The notes under the pieces were generated by a model, which was not told the DNA's origin, made no database searches, and saw only the letters and a program-made list of their open reading frames with translations. A program made the position numbers and the translations under genes. Shown here one piece after another: positions 23,240 to 32,183 of a stretch of DNA of 64,000 nt. Each line of letters opens with the position of its first letter. Positions within the stretch are counted from its first letter, which is position 1. Origin of the DNA: Arthrobacter cupressi (GTDB lineage Bacteria; Actinomycetota; Actinomycetes; Actinomycetales; Micrococcaceae); NCBI RefSeq assembly GCF_900099975.1, contig NZ_FNEI01000005.1, positions 62,001 to 126,000 of the forward strand. The letters are read 5' to 3'.

Positions 23240-25300
23240 ATGCGGTCAATGTATAAACGTGTTCTCGCCGTCGTCGGCCTGACCGGATTACTGGCCTTCC
23301 CGGCCGCATCCGCATGGGCGGAAGACCCGGTTGACCTGAACCCGACCACCAAGATCGTGGATGACGCCGGGGTGCTGGGCGGCAGGTCATCGGAAGTCCA
23401 GGACGCCATCAGGAAGCTCGGAACCGAGCACTCAATGGTGCTGCATGTCGTGACGGTCAAGAAGTTTGAAAACCCCACCGACCGCGAAGCCTGGACCGAC
23501 GAGGTCGCCGAAAAGGCCAGCCTCGGATCCAATGCCCTCATCTTCGCCATCGCCACCGACACCCGCCAGTACATCCTGAACAAGGGCGGCAGCAAGATTA
23601 CCAACTCGCAGCTCGAGAACATCAAGAGCAAGGCGATCGGACCCCAGCTCGCGAACGGCAACTATGCCCAGGCCGCGATTGACGCCGCGGGCGCCATAGG
23701 CGACGCCGCGGGCGGCGGCAGCGGAAATGTTCCCGGCTCCGGCGCCGGCACGGCGGTGCTCGTCGGGGCAGGGGTTGTCGCGGCAGGCGGTGTCGGCACC
23801 TACCTCTACCTGCGCAACCGCAGGAAGAAGGCCCAGGGCTCGGCGGCTTCCGGCGCATACTCCCCCGGACAGGGCGAGCCGGATCCCCTGGCGTCGTTGA
23901 GCGTCGAGGACCTGCGCCGCAAGAGCGGTTCCCTGCTGATCGAAGCCGACGACGCGATCAAGTCCAGCGAGCAGGAGCTCGGCTTCGCCCAGGCACAATA
24001 CGGTGACGCCGCCGTCGGCAACTTCACCAAGGCGCTGCAGGACGCCAAGGGCCACATGGCGGAGTCGTTTAAGCTGCAGCAGCAGCTCGATGACCATATT
24101 CCGGACACCGAAGAGCAGCAGCGCAGCTGGCTCGGCGAGATCATCCGCCGCTCGGAGGCAGCCCTGGCATCGCTCCGGGAGCAGAAGGCCGATTTCGATT
24201 CCCTGCGCGAACTGGAAAAGAACGCTCCGCAGGCCCTGGCCACCGTCGGGACGGGGGTCCGGGAAGCAGAGGCGAAAATCGCCAGCGCCGAGCAGTCCCT
24301 CGACGGGCTCCGGGCGAAATACGCTGACACCGCCTTGGCGCAGGTCGCTGACAACATCACGCAGGCCAAGGAACGCATCTCGTTCGTCCACAACGCGGAA
24401 AAGACGGCAGCCGAGAAGCTCGCCTCCGGTGAAGGCAGCCTCGCCGCGGTCGCTGTCCGGGCCGCCGAGGAAGGTCTGCACCAGACCAATGTGCTCCTGG
24501 ACGCCATCTCCAAGGTGGCCGGCAGCCTCGACGAGGCCCGCGCAAGCTTGGACTCAGCGGTGGTGGACACCAGCCAGGACCTGGCGCAGGCGAAGGCCAT
24601 GATCCAGTCCGGGGCACACCCGGAACTGGCGGGACCTGTTGCCGGCGTCGAGTCTGCGCTGGCCCAGGTGAAGGCCGAAATCCAGGCCGGGAAGATCGAT
24701 CCCATCGCTACCTTGGACAAGGTGGAAAAGGCCCACCAGGCCCTGGATCAGTCCCTCTCCGGCATCCGCGACCAGCAGGAACAGGCACGCCGTGCGCAGG
24801 CATCCCTGCAGCAGACCATCATGGCCGCCCAGGCCCAGATCAGCGCCACCTCCGACTACATCACCGCCCGCCGCGGCGGCGTCGGCACGGAAGCGCGGAC
24901 CCGTCTGGCCGAGGCGCAGCGGAACCTTGACTATGCGCTCTCGATCTCCCGCAACGACCCCGTGACGGCGCTGGCCTACGCACAGCAGGCCCATGCACTG
25001 GCGGCCCAGGCCGCGCAGGTGGCGCAGTCCGACGTCGAACAGTTCGGCGGCTACGCCAACCAGGGCTACAACAGCGGCGGCATGTTCGGCGGCGGTGGGG
25101 GTGGCGGCCTGGGCGGCGCCATTCTTGGCGGCATCCTCATCAACTCCATCTTCAACAGCGGTGGGGGCGGCTGGGGTGGCGGCCACAACGACGGCGGAGG
25201 CGGAGGCTTCTTCGGCGGCGGCGGTGACGGCGGCGGCTGGGGTGGCGGCGGAGACGGCGGCGGCTGGGGCGGCGATTCCGGCGGAGGCGGTGACTTCTAG
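23240..25300 (+). CDS. TPM-domain membrane protein with coiled coil and Gly-rich tail
   Basis: 686 residues. Signal peptide 1-27 (RVLAVVGLTGLLAFPAASAWA), then an extracytoplasmic TPM domain (about 28-150: TKIVDDAGVLGG, ALIFAIATDTRQYIL). A membrane helix (AVLVGAGVVAAGGVGTYLYL) and a basic RNRRKK stop-transfer follow. About 380 residues of Ala/Gln/Glu-rich alpha-helical coiled coil come next, and finally a tail of Gly/Trp/Asp repeats with the hydrophobic GGAILGGILINSIF. TPM domains occur in photosystem-repair and membrane-quality proteins. The next gene on the strand is pspA, so a membrane-integrity role is likely. ATG at 23240 with GAAGGG upstream; MYKR three codons later is an alternative. 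Confidence 0.85.
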   Translation: MRSMYKRVLAVVGLTGLLAFPAASAWAEDPVDLNPTTKIVDDAGVLGGRSSEVQDAIRKLGTEHSMVLHVVTVKKFENPTDREAWTDEVAEKASLGSNALIFAIATDTRQYILNKGGSKITNSQLENIKSKAIGPQLANGNYAQAAIDAAGAIGDAAGGGSGNVPGSGAGTAVLVGAGVVAAGGVGTYLYLRNRRKKAQGSAASGAYSPGQGEPDPLASLSVEDLRRKSGSLLIEADDAIKSSEQELGFAQAQYGDAAVGNFTKALQDAKGHMAESFKLQQQLDDHIPDTEEQQRSWLGEIIRRSEAALASLREQKADFDSLRELEKNAPQALATVGTGVREAEAKIASAEQSLDGLRAKYADTALAQVADNITQAKERISFVHNAEKTAAEKLASGEGSLAAVAVRAAEEGLHQTNVLLDAISKVAGSLDEARASLDSAVVDTSQDLAQAKAMIQSGAHPELAGPVAGVESALAQVKAEIQAGKIDPIATLDKVEKAHQALDQSLSGIRDQQEQARRAQASLQQTIMAAQAQISATSDYITARRGGVGTEARTRLAEAQRNLDYALSISRNDPVTALAYAQQAHALAAQAAQVAQSDVEQFGGYANQGYNSGGMFGGGGGGGLGGAILGGILINSIFNSGGGGWGGGHNDGGGGGFFGGGGDGGGWGGGGDGGGWGGDSGGGGDF

Positions 25301-25434
25301 CCCCGCGGCGGTTTCCAGCCATAGGGCGGTTTCCGTTCCAAAGACTAGGCGGGGCCCATGCCCCACGTAGAAGCGGTACAACAACTGATCACTGGATTCA
25401 GTGGGACCCACTGAGCAGGACGAAAGGCAACACC

Positions 25435-26223
25435 ATGGTTAAGCAGTCCATTTTCGGCAGGATCGCGCAGCTCGCCAAGGCGAACATCAATGCCCTGCTC
25501 GACCAGGCCGAGGACCCCCAGAAGATGCTGGATCAGATGGTCCGTGACTACACGAACAACATCGCCGAGGCGGAGTCCGCGGTGGCCCAGACCATCGGCA
25601 ACCTCCGCATGCTCCAGGCGGACTACAACGAGGACATCAAGAACGCCCAGGACTGGGGCAACAAGGCCCTCGCCGCGTCCCGCAAGGCCGATGAGTACCG
25701 TGCCGCCGGCGATGCCGCCGACGCCGAGAAGTTCGACAACCTGGCCAAGGTGGCCATCCAGCGCCAGATCACCGCCGAGGGCGAAGCCAAGGCCGCTGAG
25801 CCGAGCATCGCTTCCCAAACCGAGGTGGTGGACCGGCTCAAGACGGGCCTGGACCAGATGAAGAACAAGCTCAACCAGCTCACCGCCAAGCGCAACGAAC
25901 TGGTGGCCCGTTCCAAGACCGCACAGGCCCAGTCCCAGGTGCACGACGCCCTCAAGAGCATCGACATCATGGACCCCACCAGCGAAGTTGGCCGCTTCGA
26001 AGAGAAGATCCGCCGCGAAGAAGCCAAGGTCCTGGGCCAGCAGGAACTCGCTGCCTCCAGCCTGGATGCCCAGTTCAACCAGCTCGAAGACCTCGGCGAG
26101 CAGACCGAGATCGAGGCCCGCCTGGCGGCCCTGAAGTCCGGCGGTTCGACGGCAGCCATCGGCAGCGGCTCCAAGGCCCCTGCCACCCCGGCCGTCAACG
26201 AGGCTGACTTCGACAAGCTCTAG
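25435..26223 (+). CDS. pspA: Phage shock protein A / IM30 family (ESCRT-III-like) protein
   Basis: 262 residues, nearly all helical. The amphipathic N-terminus SIFGRIAQLAKANINALLDQAEDPQKMLDQMVRDY is the classical PspA/IM30 membrane-binding helix, and the long coiled-coil hairpin follows. PspA forms ring or rod assemblies that patch stressed membranes. The start has GAAAGG at 7-nt spacing. It lies 134 bp downstream of the TPM gene on the same strand and is closed by a strong terminator. No pspBC or clgR genes are adjacent. Confidence 0.93.
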   Translation: MVKQSIFGRIAQLAKANINALLDQAEDPQKMLDQMVRDYTNNIAEAESAVAQTIGNLRMLQADYNEDIKNAQDWGNKALAASRKADEYRAAGDAADAEKFDNLAKVAIQRQITAEGEAKAAEPSIASQTEVVDRLKTGLDQMKNKLNQLTAKRNELVARSKTAQAQSQVHDALKSIDIMDPTSEVGRFEEKIRREEAKVLGQQELAASSLDAQFNQLEDLGEQTEIEARLAALKSGGSTAAIGSGSKAPATPAVNEADFDKL

Positions 26224-26246
26224 GCCGCGGCAGAACGGCTGAAACA

Positions 26247-26293
26247 GCCCGGCGGCCGGTCCTTCCTGGACCGGCCGCCGGGCTCTTCTTCTT
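26247..26293 (+). terminator. Strong rho-independent terminator of pspA
   Basis: A perfect 16-bp GC-rich stem, arms 26247-26262 and 26268-26283, with the 5-nt loop TTCCT. It is followed by the T-rich tail TCTTCTTCTT. Confidence 0.9.
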
Positions 26294-26338
26294 AACCGGG
26301 TTGCATCTTTGTCCGGGGTTTCCTGCCTGGTCCTTGCC

Positions 26339-27490
26339 TCAGCCGTGCTTTGCTTCGACCGCGAGGCGTCCGACGATGAGCTTCATGATCTCGTTGCTGC
26401 CTTCGAGAATCTGGTGCACCCGCAGGTCCCTCAGGATCTTCTCCAGGCCGTACTCGGAGAGGTAGCCATAGCCGCCATGCAGCTGCACGGCCTTGTTGGC
26501 CACGTTGAACCCGGCGTCGGTGGCGACGCGTTTGGCCATGGCGCACAGCCGGACGGTGTCCGGCGCGCCCCGCTCCAGGGCGTCCGCGGCCCGCAGCAGC
26601 AAGGTCCGCGCCGTTTCGAGTTCCGTGTCCATGTCCGCGATGTCGAACAGCAGCGCCTGCTGCTTGATCAGCGGCCCGCCGAAGGCCGATCGTCCGCTCA
26701 GGTAGGCGATCGACTTCTCCATGGCGGCCTGCCCGCCGCCCAGGGAGCAGGCCCCGATGTTCAGGCGTCCGCCGTTCAGGCCCTTCATGGCGATGCCGAA
26801 GCCACTGCCTTCCTCCCCCAGCCGGTCGGCGGCCGGCACCCGGACGCCGTCGAAAATCACCTGCCGGGTGGGTTGGGCGTTCCAGCCCATCTTCTTCTCG
26901 TTCGGCCCGAAGGACAGCCCCGGCGCATCCCCCGGCACTACGAAGGCGGTGATGCCGTGGCTGCCGGAACCGGAGGTGCGTGCCATGACAACGTAAACCC
27001 CGGCTGCCCCGGCCCCGGAAATGAACTGCTTGGTGCCCGTCAAGAGGTAATCGTCGCCGTCGGGCACTGCCTTGGTGGTGAGCGCGGCGGCGTCCGAGCC
27101 CGCGCCAGGTTCTGTCAGACAGTAGCTGCCCAGGACCTCCATGGAGGCCAGTTGCGGCACCCACCTGGCGCGCTGCTCGGTGTTCCCGAAGGCATCAATC
27201 ATCCAGGCCACCATATTGTGGATGGAAATGTAGGCAGCGATGCTCGGATCCGCCTTGGAGAGCTCTTCGAAGATCAGCACGGCGTCCATCCGGCCGAGAC
27301 CGGAACCGCCGAATTCCTCGCCCACGTAGATGCCGCCCATTCCGAGCCCGCCGGCCTCCCGCAGCACGTCGACAGGGAAGTACTTATGTTCGTCCCATTC
27401 GGCCGCATGGGGGGCAATGGCCGTCGCCGCGAAATCCCGCACCATTTCCACTACCGCTTGCTGCTCTTCGTTGAGCTCGAACATGGGCAC
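26339..27490 (-). CDS. Acyl-CoA dehydrogenase
   Basis: A 383-residue FAD flavoenzyme that oxidises acyl-CoA to enoyl-CoA and reduces ETF. The signature YCLTEPGAGSDAAA (beta-domain entry) and the second motif QILEGSNEIMKLIVGR are present; the Glu of EGSNEI is in the position of the catalytic base of the short/branched-chain or isobutyryl-CoA type. Length is normal. The chain length of the substrate is not decided by sequence. It sits on the minus strand after the b-type cytochrome gene (34-bp gap), probably cotranscribed with it. The etfBA genes are 5 kb away. Confidence 0.93.
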   Translation of the reverse strand: MPMFELNEEQQAVVEMVRDFAATAIAPHAAEWDEHKYFPVDVLREAGGLGMGGIYVGEEFGGSGLGRMDAVLIFEELSKADPSIAAYISIHNMVAWMIDAFGNTEQRARWVPQLASMEVLGSYCLTEPGAGSDAAALTTKAVPDGDDYLLTGTKQFISGAGAAGVYVVMARTSGSGSHGITAFVVPGDAPGLSFGPNEKKMGWNAQPTRQVIFDGVRVPAADRLGEEGSGFGIAMKGLNGGRLNIGACSLGGGQAAMEKSIAYLSGRSAFGGPLIKQQALLFDIADMDTELETARTLLLRAADALERGAPDTVRLCAMAKRVATDAGFNVANKAVQLHGGYGYLSEYGLEKILRDLRVHQILEGSNEIMKLIVGRLAVEAKHG

Positions 27491-27524
27491 TCCTTATCCG
27501 GGTTGGCCGGCTAGTTGCCAGGGT

Positions 27525-28454
27525 TTATTTGCTGACCTTCCCCGTCAAGGATGCGATGGGGCGAAGGAACAAGGGCCTGGCCAGGAACCAGGCGGCCACG
27601 ATCACGGCGAGCGAGGCGGCGAAGATCCAGAAACCGATCCAGTTCTCGTCGCTGCTGTTGCCGTACATGTGGTTCAGGTTGCGCAGCGCCCCGGTGGCGA
27701 GCACCAGGGTGACATGCACAAGGGTGAAGGCCACGAAGTAGATCATCACCGGGAAGTGCACGGCGCGGGCGAATTCGATCGGGTAGATCTTGTTGACGGC
27801 CGCCTTCTTTGGCCAGGCCGAGGAAGTGCGCAGGCCGGTGAGGATAGCGAGCGGCGCGGCAATGAAGACCGTAGCGAAGTACGTCAGGAGCTGGAGGGCG
27901 TTGTAGTTGACCCAGCCGTCCTCGACAGGCCAGTTGAGGGAGAGGTACTGGATGCCGGCCGAAACGGCATTCGGGAACACATCCCAGCTGGTGGGCACGA
28001 TCCGCATCCACTGGCCGGTGGCGAAGAGCAGAATGATGAAGATCAGTCCGTTGAGGACCCAGAGGGCGTCCAGCGTGAGGTGGAACCACAGGTCCAGGCT
28101 CATCTTCGTGGGCGCGTTACGGGTGCGGATGAAGCCCCTGTTGTTGCGGGTCCAGTAGGCCGGGGGGCGCTTGGCGGTGCGTACCTGCCAGCCGGAGCGG
28201 ACGATGAGCACCAGGAAAAAGACGTTCAGGAAGTGCTGCCAGCCCAGCCAGGCCGGGATACCCACGGGGGCGGCGTCGGGCAGTTCCGAGTGGCCCGGGA
28301 AATCGCGGAGGAAGGACTGTCCGGCCGTGCTGCCGGTGAACCATTTGGCGAGCAGCACAAGGATGAGAAGCAGCAGCAGGGCTCCGGAAACGGCCAGGAC
28401 CGGCCGAAGCCACTTGCTTTGGCGTGGTGACGGCTTCTTCGTGGGGGCGGACAT
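27525..28454 (-). CDS. Membrane cytochrome b/b6-domain protein
   Basis: 309 residues from the ATG at 28454 (GAGAGG 8 nt upstream); an ATG at 28490 in the same frame is a weaker choice. Four to five membrane helices are visible, beginning at LRPVLAVSGALLLLLILVLLA (about 16-37). Histidines in GWQHFLN, WFHLTLDALW, RAVHFPVMIY and LVHVTLVLATG occur in pairs of helices, as expected for two b-type hemes. The fold is like cytochrome b561 or formate-dehydrogenase gamma subunits. No partner oxidoreductase is adjacent other than the acyl-CoA dehydrogenase downstream. A role in passing electrons to or from quinone is an inference. Confidence 0.75.
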   Translation of the reverse strand: MSAPTKKPSPRQSKWLRPVLAVSGALLLLLILVLLAKWFTGSTAGQSFLRDFPGHSELPDAAPVGIPAWLGWQHFLNVFFLVLIVRSGWQVRTAKRPPAYWTRNNRGFIRTRNAPTKMSLDLWFHLTLDALWVLNGLIFIILLFATGQWMRIVPTSWDVFPNAVSAGIQYLSLNWPVEDGWVNYNALQLLTYFATVFIAAPLAILTGLRTSSAWPKKAAVNKIYPIEFARAVHFPVMIYFVAFTLVHVTLVLATGALRNLNHMYGNSSDENWIGFWIFAASLAVIVAAWFLARPLFLRPIASLTGKVSK

Positions 28455-28618
28455 CTTCGCAGACACCTCTCGGGGAACTTTGGCAATCATGGACGCATCA
28501 AGCTAACAGGCTTTCGCCTGCCGCAGCCAACGCCTGTTACGCCAGTCTTCGGATGCGGCCATCGGGCGCCCAGTCCTGCCGACTTTCCCTGCCGTCCGGG
28601 CGCCCAAAACCGAGAATA

Positions 28619-29464
28619 CTAGGAAATCCAACTATTCTCCATGGCCCCGACCTTTCCAAAAAAAGAGGCCAGTTCCCTTGCCAGGAGCTCCGGTGCCACG
28701 ACGGGGGCGAAGTGCCCGACGCCGGCCAGCTCACGGACCTGAGCGTCCGCAAGGTGCTCCGCGAGATACCGCGCGGATTTCTCCACGAATGCGGGGTGAG
28801 TGGTGCCGGTCCCCCACAACGCAAGCACCGGAACGGAAATCCGGGCCAACTGCCCGCCGTCGTACGCTTTGGGCCCGTCCGCCGTCGCGTTCTGCTGGAA
28901 GTACCGCAGCATGGCAGGGATGCTGCGCCCCCACCGTTCATGGAAGTCGGGAGCCAAAGCGGAACGTTCCGTATCGTTGACAACGTAGGGGGCGAATGCC
29001 CTCGCCGCATCCGCGAGGTTGCCGACGGCGGCAGCCGCGGCCGTCCTCTCAACGGCGGATACCAGGCCGGCGAGTTCCTCGTCGTCGGCCACCGTGGGAA
29101 CGTACCCTTCGAAAATGACCAAGGCGGCAACGGCATCGCTGCGTGCCGCTGCGCCGAGGACTGCCTCGATCCCCGACCAGCCCACCAGGCACACCGGACC
29201 ACCGATCATGTCGATGAATGCGACGAGATCCTCGACCAGTCTGTCGACGGAATGATCGGGGTTGTCACCGGACAGCCCACGTCCGCGGGTGCTGGGCGTG
29301 TAGCAGGTGAATTGCCGGGCAAGGTACGGCACCATAGCCTCGTAGCCGACCTCGCCGTCACCCCATCCGCCATGGATAAGCACGAGGGACGGCCCTTCTC
29401 CCCGGACCCGCCCAACAATCTCAGTGCCATCGGCGGAGATGGCCACTTGCACTTTCTCTTTCAT
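28619..29464 (-). CDS. Alpha/beta hydrolase
   Basis: 281 residues of the alpha/beta hydrolase fold. The oxyanion strand LVLIHGGWGD is followed by the nucleophile elbow GWSGIEA (usually GxSxG; here the last Gly is Ile). A predicted acid lies near VLALWGTGTTHPAF and the catalytic His is in GVGHFAPVVAP. The ATG at 29464 has AAGGAG at 6-nt spacing, better than the upstream in-frame starts. It follows a LuxR-type regulator gene on the same strand (135-bp gap). Substrate unknown; esterase or haloperoxidase-like activity is possible. Confidence 0.85.
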   Translation of the reverse strand: MKEKVQVAISADGTEIVGRVRGEGPSLVLIHGGWGDGEVGYEAMVPYLARQFTCYTPSTRGRGLSGDNPDHSVDRLVEDLVAFIDMIGGPVCLVGWSGIEAVLGAAARSDAVAALVIFEGYVPTVADDEELAGLVSAVERTAAAAAVGNLADAARAFAPYVVNDTERSALAPDFHERWGRSIPAMLRYFQQNATADGPKAYDGGQLARISVPVLALWGTGTTHPAFVEKSARYLAEHLADAQVRELAGVGHFAPVVAPELLARELASFFGKVGAMENSWIS

Positions 29465-29545
29465 GATTCGCTCCTTGCGGTGGTGGCACCGTATCCGGTG
29501 CTCTATTCCGACGGTACGGAGCACAGGGCAGGGCCAGCATCGGTT

Positions 29546-29559
29546 CGATTGACCAATCG
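29546..29559 (-). promoter_or_regulatory. Palindrome upstream of the hydrolase gene
   Basis: CGATTGACCAATCG (6-bp arms, 2-bp centre) lies 82 bp upstream of the hydrolase start, between it and the LuxR gene. It is in the place expected for a regulator-binding site. Nothing else supports it. Confidence 0.3.
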
Positions 29560-29599
29560 TTCAGCCCATCGCTACGCAATACCGCGTAGCCGGGAGGCC

Positions 29600-31234
29600 T
29601 CAGGGAGCCGTGGACAGGTGATGGGCGATGGCGTAGCGTGCGGCCTGGGTCCGTGAGACGACGCCGATCTTGTTGTAGATATTCGTCAGATGCCGGGCCA
29701 CGGTGCGGTCGCTGATGAACAATGCGGTGCCGATCTCCCGGTTGGAACAGCCGTCCGCCACGAGCGCCAGGACCTCGCACTCGCGCGGGGACAGACCGTC
29801 CGGACGCCCGCGCTCCGTGCCGCCCGCCCCCAGCCGTGCGAAGATCTCCTGTGCCCGCACCGACTCCCTGCCCGCGGACGCAACATCACCCAGGGAGCGG
29901 TATGCCTCGGCAAGCAGGAGGCAGGATTTGGCGGCTTCGTACTCCGAGCCGAGCCGATACCAGCGCGTGCACGCGTCACGGAGCACCGGCAGCGCCTCCA
30001 CGGCCCTGCCGTCGGCGAGCAGAACTGCTCCCCGCCCGGATGCCGCCATTGCTTCCAGTCCCGACGTCGCGTAGACGGACGCGGTCTGTTCGAGCTCAGC
30101 TACAGCGTCACGGGCGGCCTGGAACTGCGCTGCCGCTATCGCGATTTCCACCATCGCAGCGCACAGCGCGGCCCGGCGAAGCGGAGCCTGTCCGGCCGCT
30201 GCCAACGCGGCATGGACCGCGGCCAGGGCACCCCCGGGATCCCCACCGGCAAGCTGGAGCAAGGCACTGCCCGGCTGCGGATCCAGCCCCCTGACATGGG
30301 CTTCGGCATACGCTCCGGCCGCGTTTGCCTGGCCACGCAAGCGCCGGGCCTCACCGATGAGGTACCAGGCCTGCGCAGCATAGTCGAGGCGATTGGCATC
30401 CAGGCCCGGGATAAGTGACAGTGCCTGGGACTCAACCTTGTCCCATTCGCCGCGCATCAACCGCAGCTGCACTCTGTGGACCGCGCACATAGCGCTGAAT
30501 ACTGCTTCCGCAGGAACCTTCGTCAGCCATTCTTCGGCCAGATCCGTCCATTGGCCCATCCGGCGTACGTCGCCAACCTCATGGCATGCCGCGATCGTGT
30601 GGCAATAGAGGACCCCTGTCATGAACGGATCGAACTTGCCTTGGAGGACCGTGACCATCACTTCGTCGAGCAAGGCCAATCCCCCGGCCACCTTGCCCGA
30701 CATCGTGAGGGCACGTCCTTCTCCGTTCACCCCGACGGCAACCAGCACAGGGTCTTCCAGCCGCCGGCCGAGATCAAGGATTTGCCCGGCCACTTCCAGT
30801 GCGGCAGCGGGCCGGCCGGCAAGGAGATTGGCGTCCAAGCCCGTCAACGACCGGAGGAGCCCGTGAACGCGCCCCTCCGGGGATCCTTCCAAGAGCCGCT
30901 CCGCATGCCCGAGCCAGCCGTCACCCTGAGATTGGTCACCCCTTGCCAGATGGAAGATTCCGACACGGAGGGCGACCGCCGCCGCGTCGACCGGACGCGA
31001 GGCCGACTCGAATGCTGCGCAGGCTTCAACGTTCAGCCTGATGCAATCCCCGATGCGGCCGAGCCACCATGCCGCATCGGCGTAAGCCGCCAGATCATCG
31101 GAAGTCAGTTGGTCCGGATCAACGGCGCTGAAGGCGTTCGCGGCGGCGGCCCATTCCCGTGCGGCGTACAATCGCCTCGCCCGGTCCCGGGGTTCCTCAT
31201 CAAGATCCGCCACTGCGTCCCGCACCCGCTCCAT
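29600..31234 (-). CDS. LuxR-family regulator with TPR-like N-terminal region
   Basis: 544 residues from the ATG at 31234. About 450 residues of helical TPR-like repeats (Ala-rich pairs such as ALRVGIFHLARGDQSQGDGWL) are followed by a C-terminal LuxR helix-turn-helix: LSPRECEVLALVADGCSNREIGTAL, then ISDRTVARHLTNIYNKIG. There is no Walker A, so this is not a full MalT/LAL protein; it resembles a LAL regulator without its ATPase. The frame opens further upstream but would run into the tRNA terminator. Orientation and spacing suggest that the downstream hydrolase gene is a target. Confidence 0.85.
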   Translation of the reverse strand: MERVRDAVADLDEEPRDRARRLYAAREWAAAANAFSAVDPDQLTSDDLAAYADAAWWLGRIGDCIRLNVEACAAFESASRPVDAAAVALRVGIFHLARGDQSQGDGWLGHAERLLEGSPEGRVHGLLRSLTGLDANLLAGRPAAALEVAGQILDLGRRLEDPVLVAVGVNGEGRALTMSGKVAGGLALLDEVMVTVLQGKFDPFMTGVLYCHTIAACHEVGDVRRMGQWTDLAEEWLTKVPAEAVFSAMCAVHRVQLRLMRGEWDKVESQALSLIPGLDANRLDYAAQAWYLIGEARRLRGQANAAGAYAEAHVRGLDPQPGSALLQLAGGDPGGALAAVHAALAAAGQAPLRRAALCAAMVEIAIAAAQFQAARDAVAELEQTASVYATSGLEAMAASGRGAVLLADGRAVEALPVLRDACTRWYRLGSEYEAAKSCLLLAEAYRSLGDVASAGRESVRAQEIFARLGAGGTERGRPDGLSPRECEVLALVADGCSNREIGTALFISDRTVARHLTNIYNKIGVVSRTQAARYAIAHHLSTAP

Positions 31235-31324
31235 CGCCACGGCCGGTTGCCCGGCACTATCAGAATCCTGTGATCTAAGGCCGACCGCAAGGGTCCCCCG
31301 CCCGGCGCAGCATGGGGAAAACAA

Positions 31325-31358
31325 AAGATCCGGACCAGTTTGCACTGATCCGGATCTT
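31325..31358 (-). terminator. Terminator of tRNA-fMet copy 1
   Basis: Arms AAGATCCGGA (31325-31334) and its complement (31349-31358), extended inward by a CAGT/ACTG helix with a GCAA tetraloop. On the minus strand it is followed by TTTGTTTT. Confidence 0.9.
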
Positions 31359-31365
31359 CTTCCAG

Positions 31366-31439
31366 TTGCGGGGACAGGATTTGAACCTGTGACCTCTGGG
31401 TTATGAGCCCAGCGAGCTACCGAACTGCTCCACCCCGCG
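31366..31439 (-). tRNA. Initiator tRNA-fMet (CAT), copy 1
   Basis: 74 nt without an encoded CCA. Anticodon CAT. Acceptor 5' CGCGGGG pairs with CCCCGCA so that base 1 (C) and base 72 (A) are unpaired, and the anticodon stem ends in three G-C pairs (GGG...CCC). Both are the hallmarks of an initiator. The predicted -10 TAGAGT (31456-31451, minus) lies at the same position as in copy 2, but a poorer -35 follows. Confidence 0.96.
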
Positions 31440-31576
31440 TCGCGGGTTCTACTCTACCCTACTTTTGGCGGGCTCCTGACCACCGGCCCCGGGGCGGCGG
31501 AACCGTAGCGGGAACGACGGCGGATCAGCCACTCAAGCGCCCACAGGTCCGGCGTCTTGCCCTGACCGCTTGCAAC

Positions 31577-31948
31577 TCAACGCGAATGGAGAACAGCCCA
31601 GGCAATTAGGCTGTCGATGCGCCGGACGTCGAGCCCTTTTCCAAGTTTGATCTTGATGTGTCCTGCGCGCGTCCACAATTCGACTTCGCCATTGAGGTCG
31701 AAGGTTCCTGCGTTCTCGGTGGACCACATGTTGATGGAACTGTACGGGAGTGAGTACATTTCCACCTTCTTGCCGGTGATTCCCTGCGCGTCGCGAATGA
31801 TCAGCCGCTTCGTGGTGAATGTTGCCGAATCCCGAAGGGTCTTGAAAGACGCAACGGCTTGCTCCCCCTCGACAAGAAGTCCCTGCACGTCGGCCGGGAC
31901 CGGAATTTCGCCAACCAGCGTCCAGGCTGTAAGCGCGGCAGTTTCCAT
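31577..31948 (-). CDS. PH-domain (bPH) protein between two tRNA genes
   Basis: A 123-residue cytosolic protein consisting of one bacterial pleckstrin-homology domain. The strand pattern VQGLLVEGEQAVASFKTLRDSATFTTKRLIIRD, then EMYSLPYSSINMW, matches the YvbH/DUF1696-type bPH family. The ATG at 31948 follows GGGGGA. Its role is unknown; relatives form rings in crystals. The gene is single and on the same strand as the flanking tRNA copies, enclosed in the 744-bp unit bounded by the direct repeats. Confidence 0.85.
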   Translation of the reverse strand: METAALTAWTLVGEIPVPADVQGLLVEGEQAVASFKTLRDSATFTTKRLIIRDAQGITGKKVEMYSLPYSSINMWSTENAGTFDLNGEVELWTRAGHIKIKLGKGLDVRRIDSLIAWAVLHSR

Positions 31949-32068
31949 GATTCCCCCATCATCAAAAGTGTTTAGGCCCCGGTCTTATGAGCCCGGTACG
32001 GAATGAGTGTAGCCGCGAAGCGACCGCTCGTTTGCGCGCGCAGACCCGTCCGGATGATAGGAAAACAA

Positions 32069-32102
32069 AAGATCCGGACCAGTTTGCACTGATCCGGATC
32101 TT
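32069..32102 (-). terminator. Terminator of tRNA-fMet copy 2
   Basis: Same structure as at 31325-31358: a 10-bp outer stem, an inner 4-bp helix with a GCAA loop, then a T-rich tail. Confidence 0.9.
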
Positions 32103-32109
32103 CTTCCAG

Positions 32110-32183
32110 TTGCGGGGACAGGATTTGAACCTGTGACCTCTGGGTTATGAGCCCAGCGAGCTACCGAACTGCTCCACCCCGCG
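32110..32183 (-). tRNA. Initiator tRNA-fMet (CAT), copy 2
   Basis: Identical in sequence to copy 1, including the C1:A72 mismatch and the three G-C pairs in the anticodon stem. It has its own promoter at 32195-32223. Confidence 0.96.

Larger units (their letters stand above)
31316..31443. repeat. 128-bp perfect direct repeat, copy 1
   Basis: Identical base for base to 32060-32187 (offset 744). It contains an entire initiator tRNA gene and its terminator, and ends 4 bp beyond the tRNA 5' end. Confidence 0.95.

Noticed and set aside
25076..25295. Short Gly-coding repeats as a possible tandem repeat array
   Set aside because: This is the Gly/Trp/Asp tail of the TPM protein; the repetition is at the amino acid level and irregular at the base level. 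Not a CRISPR or structured DNA array.
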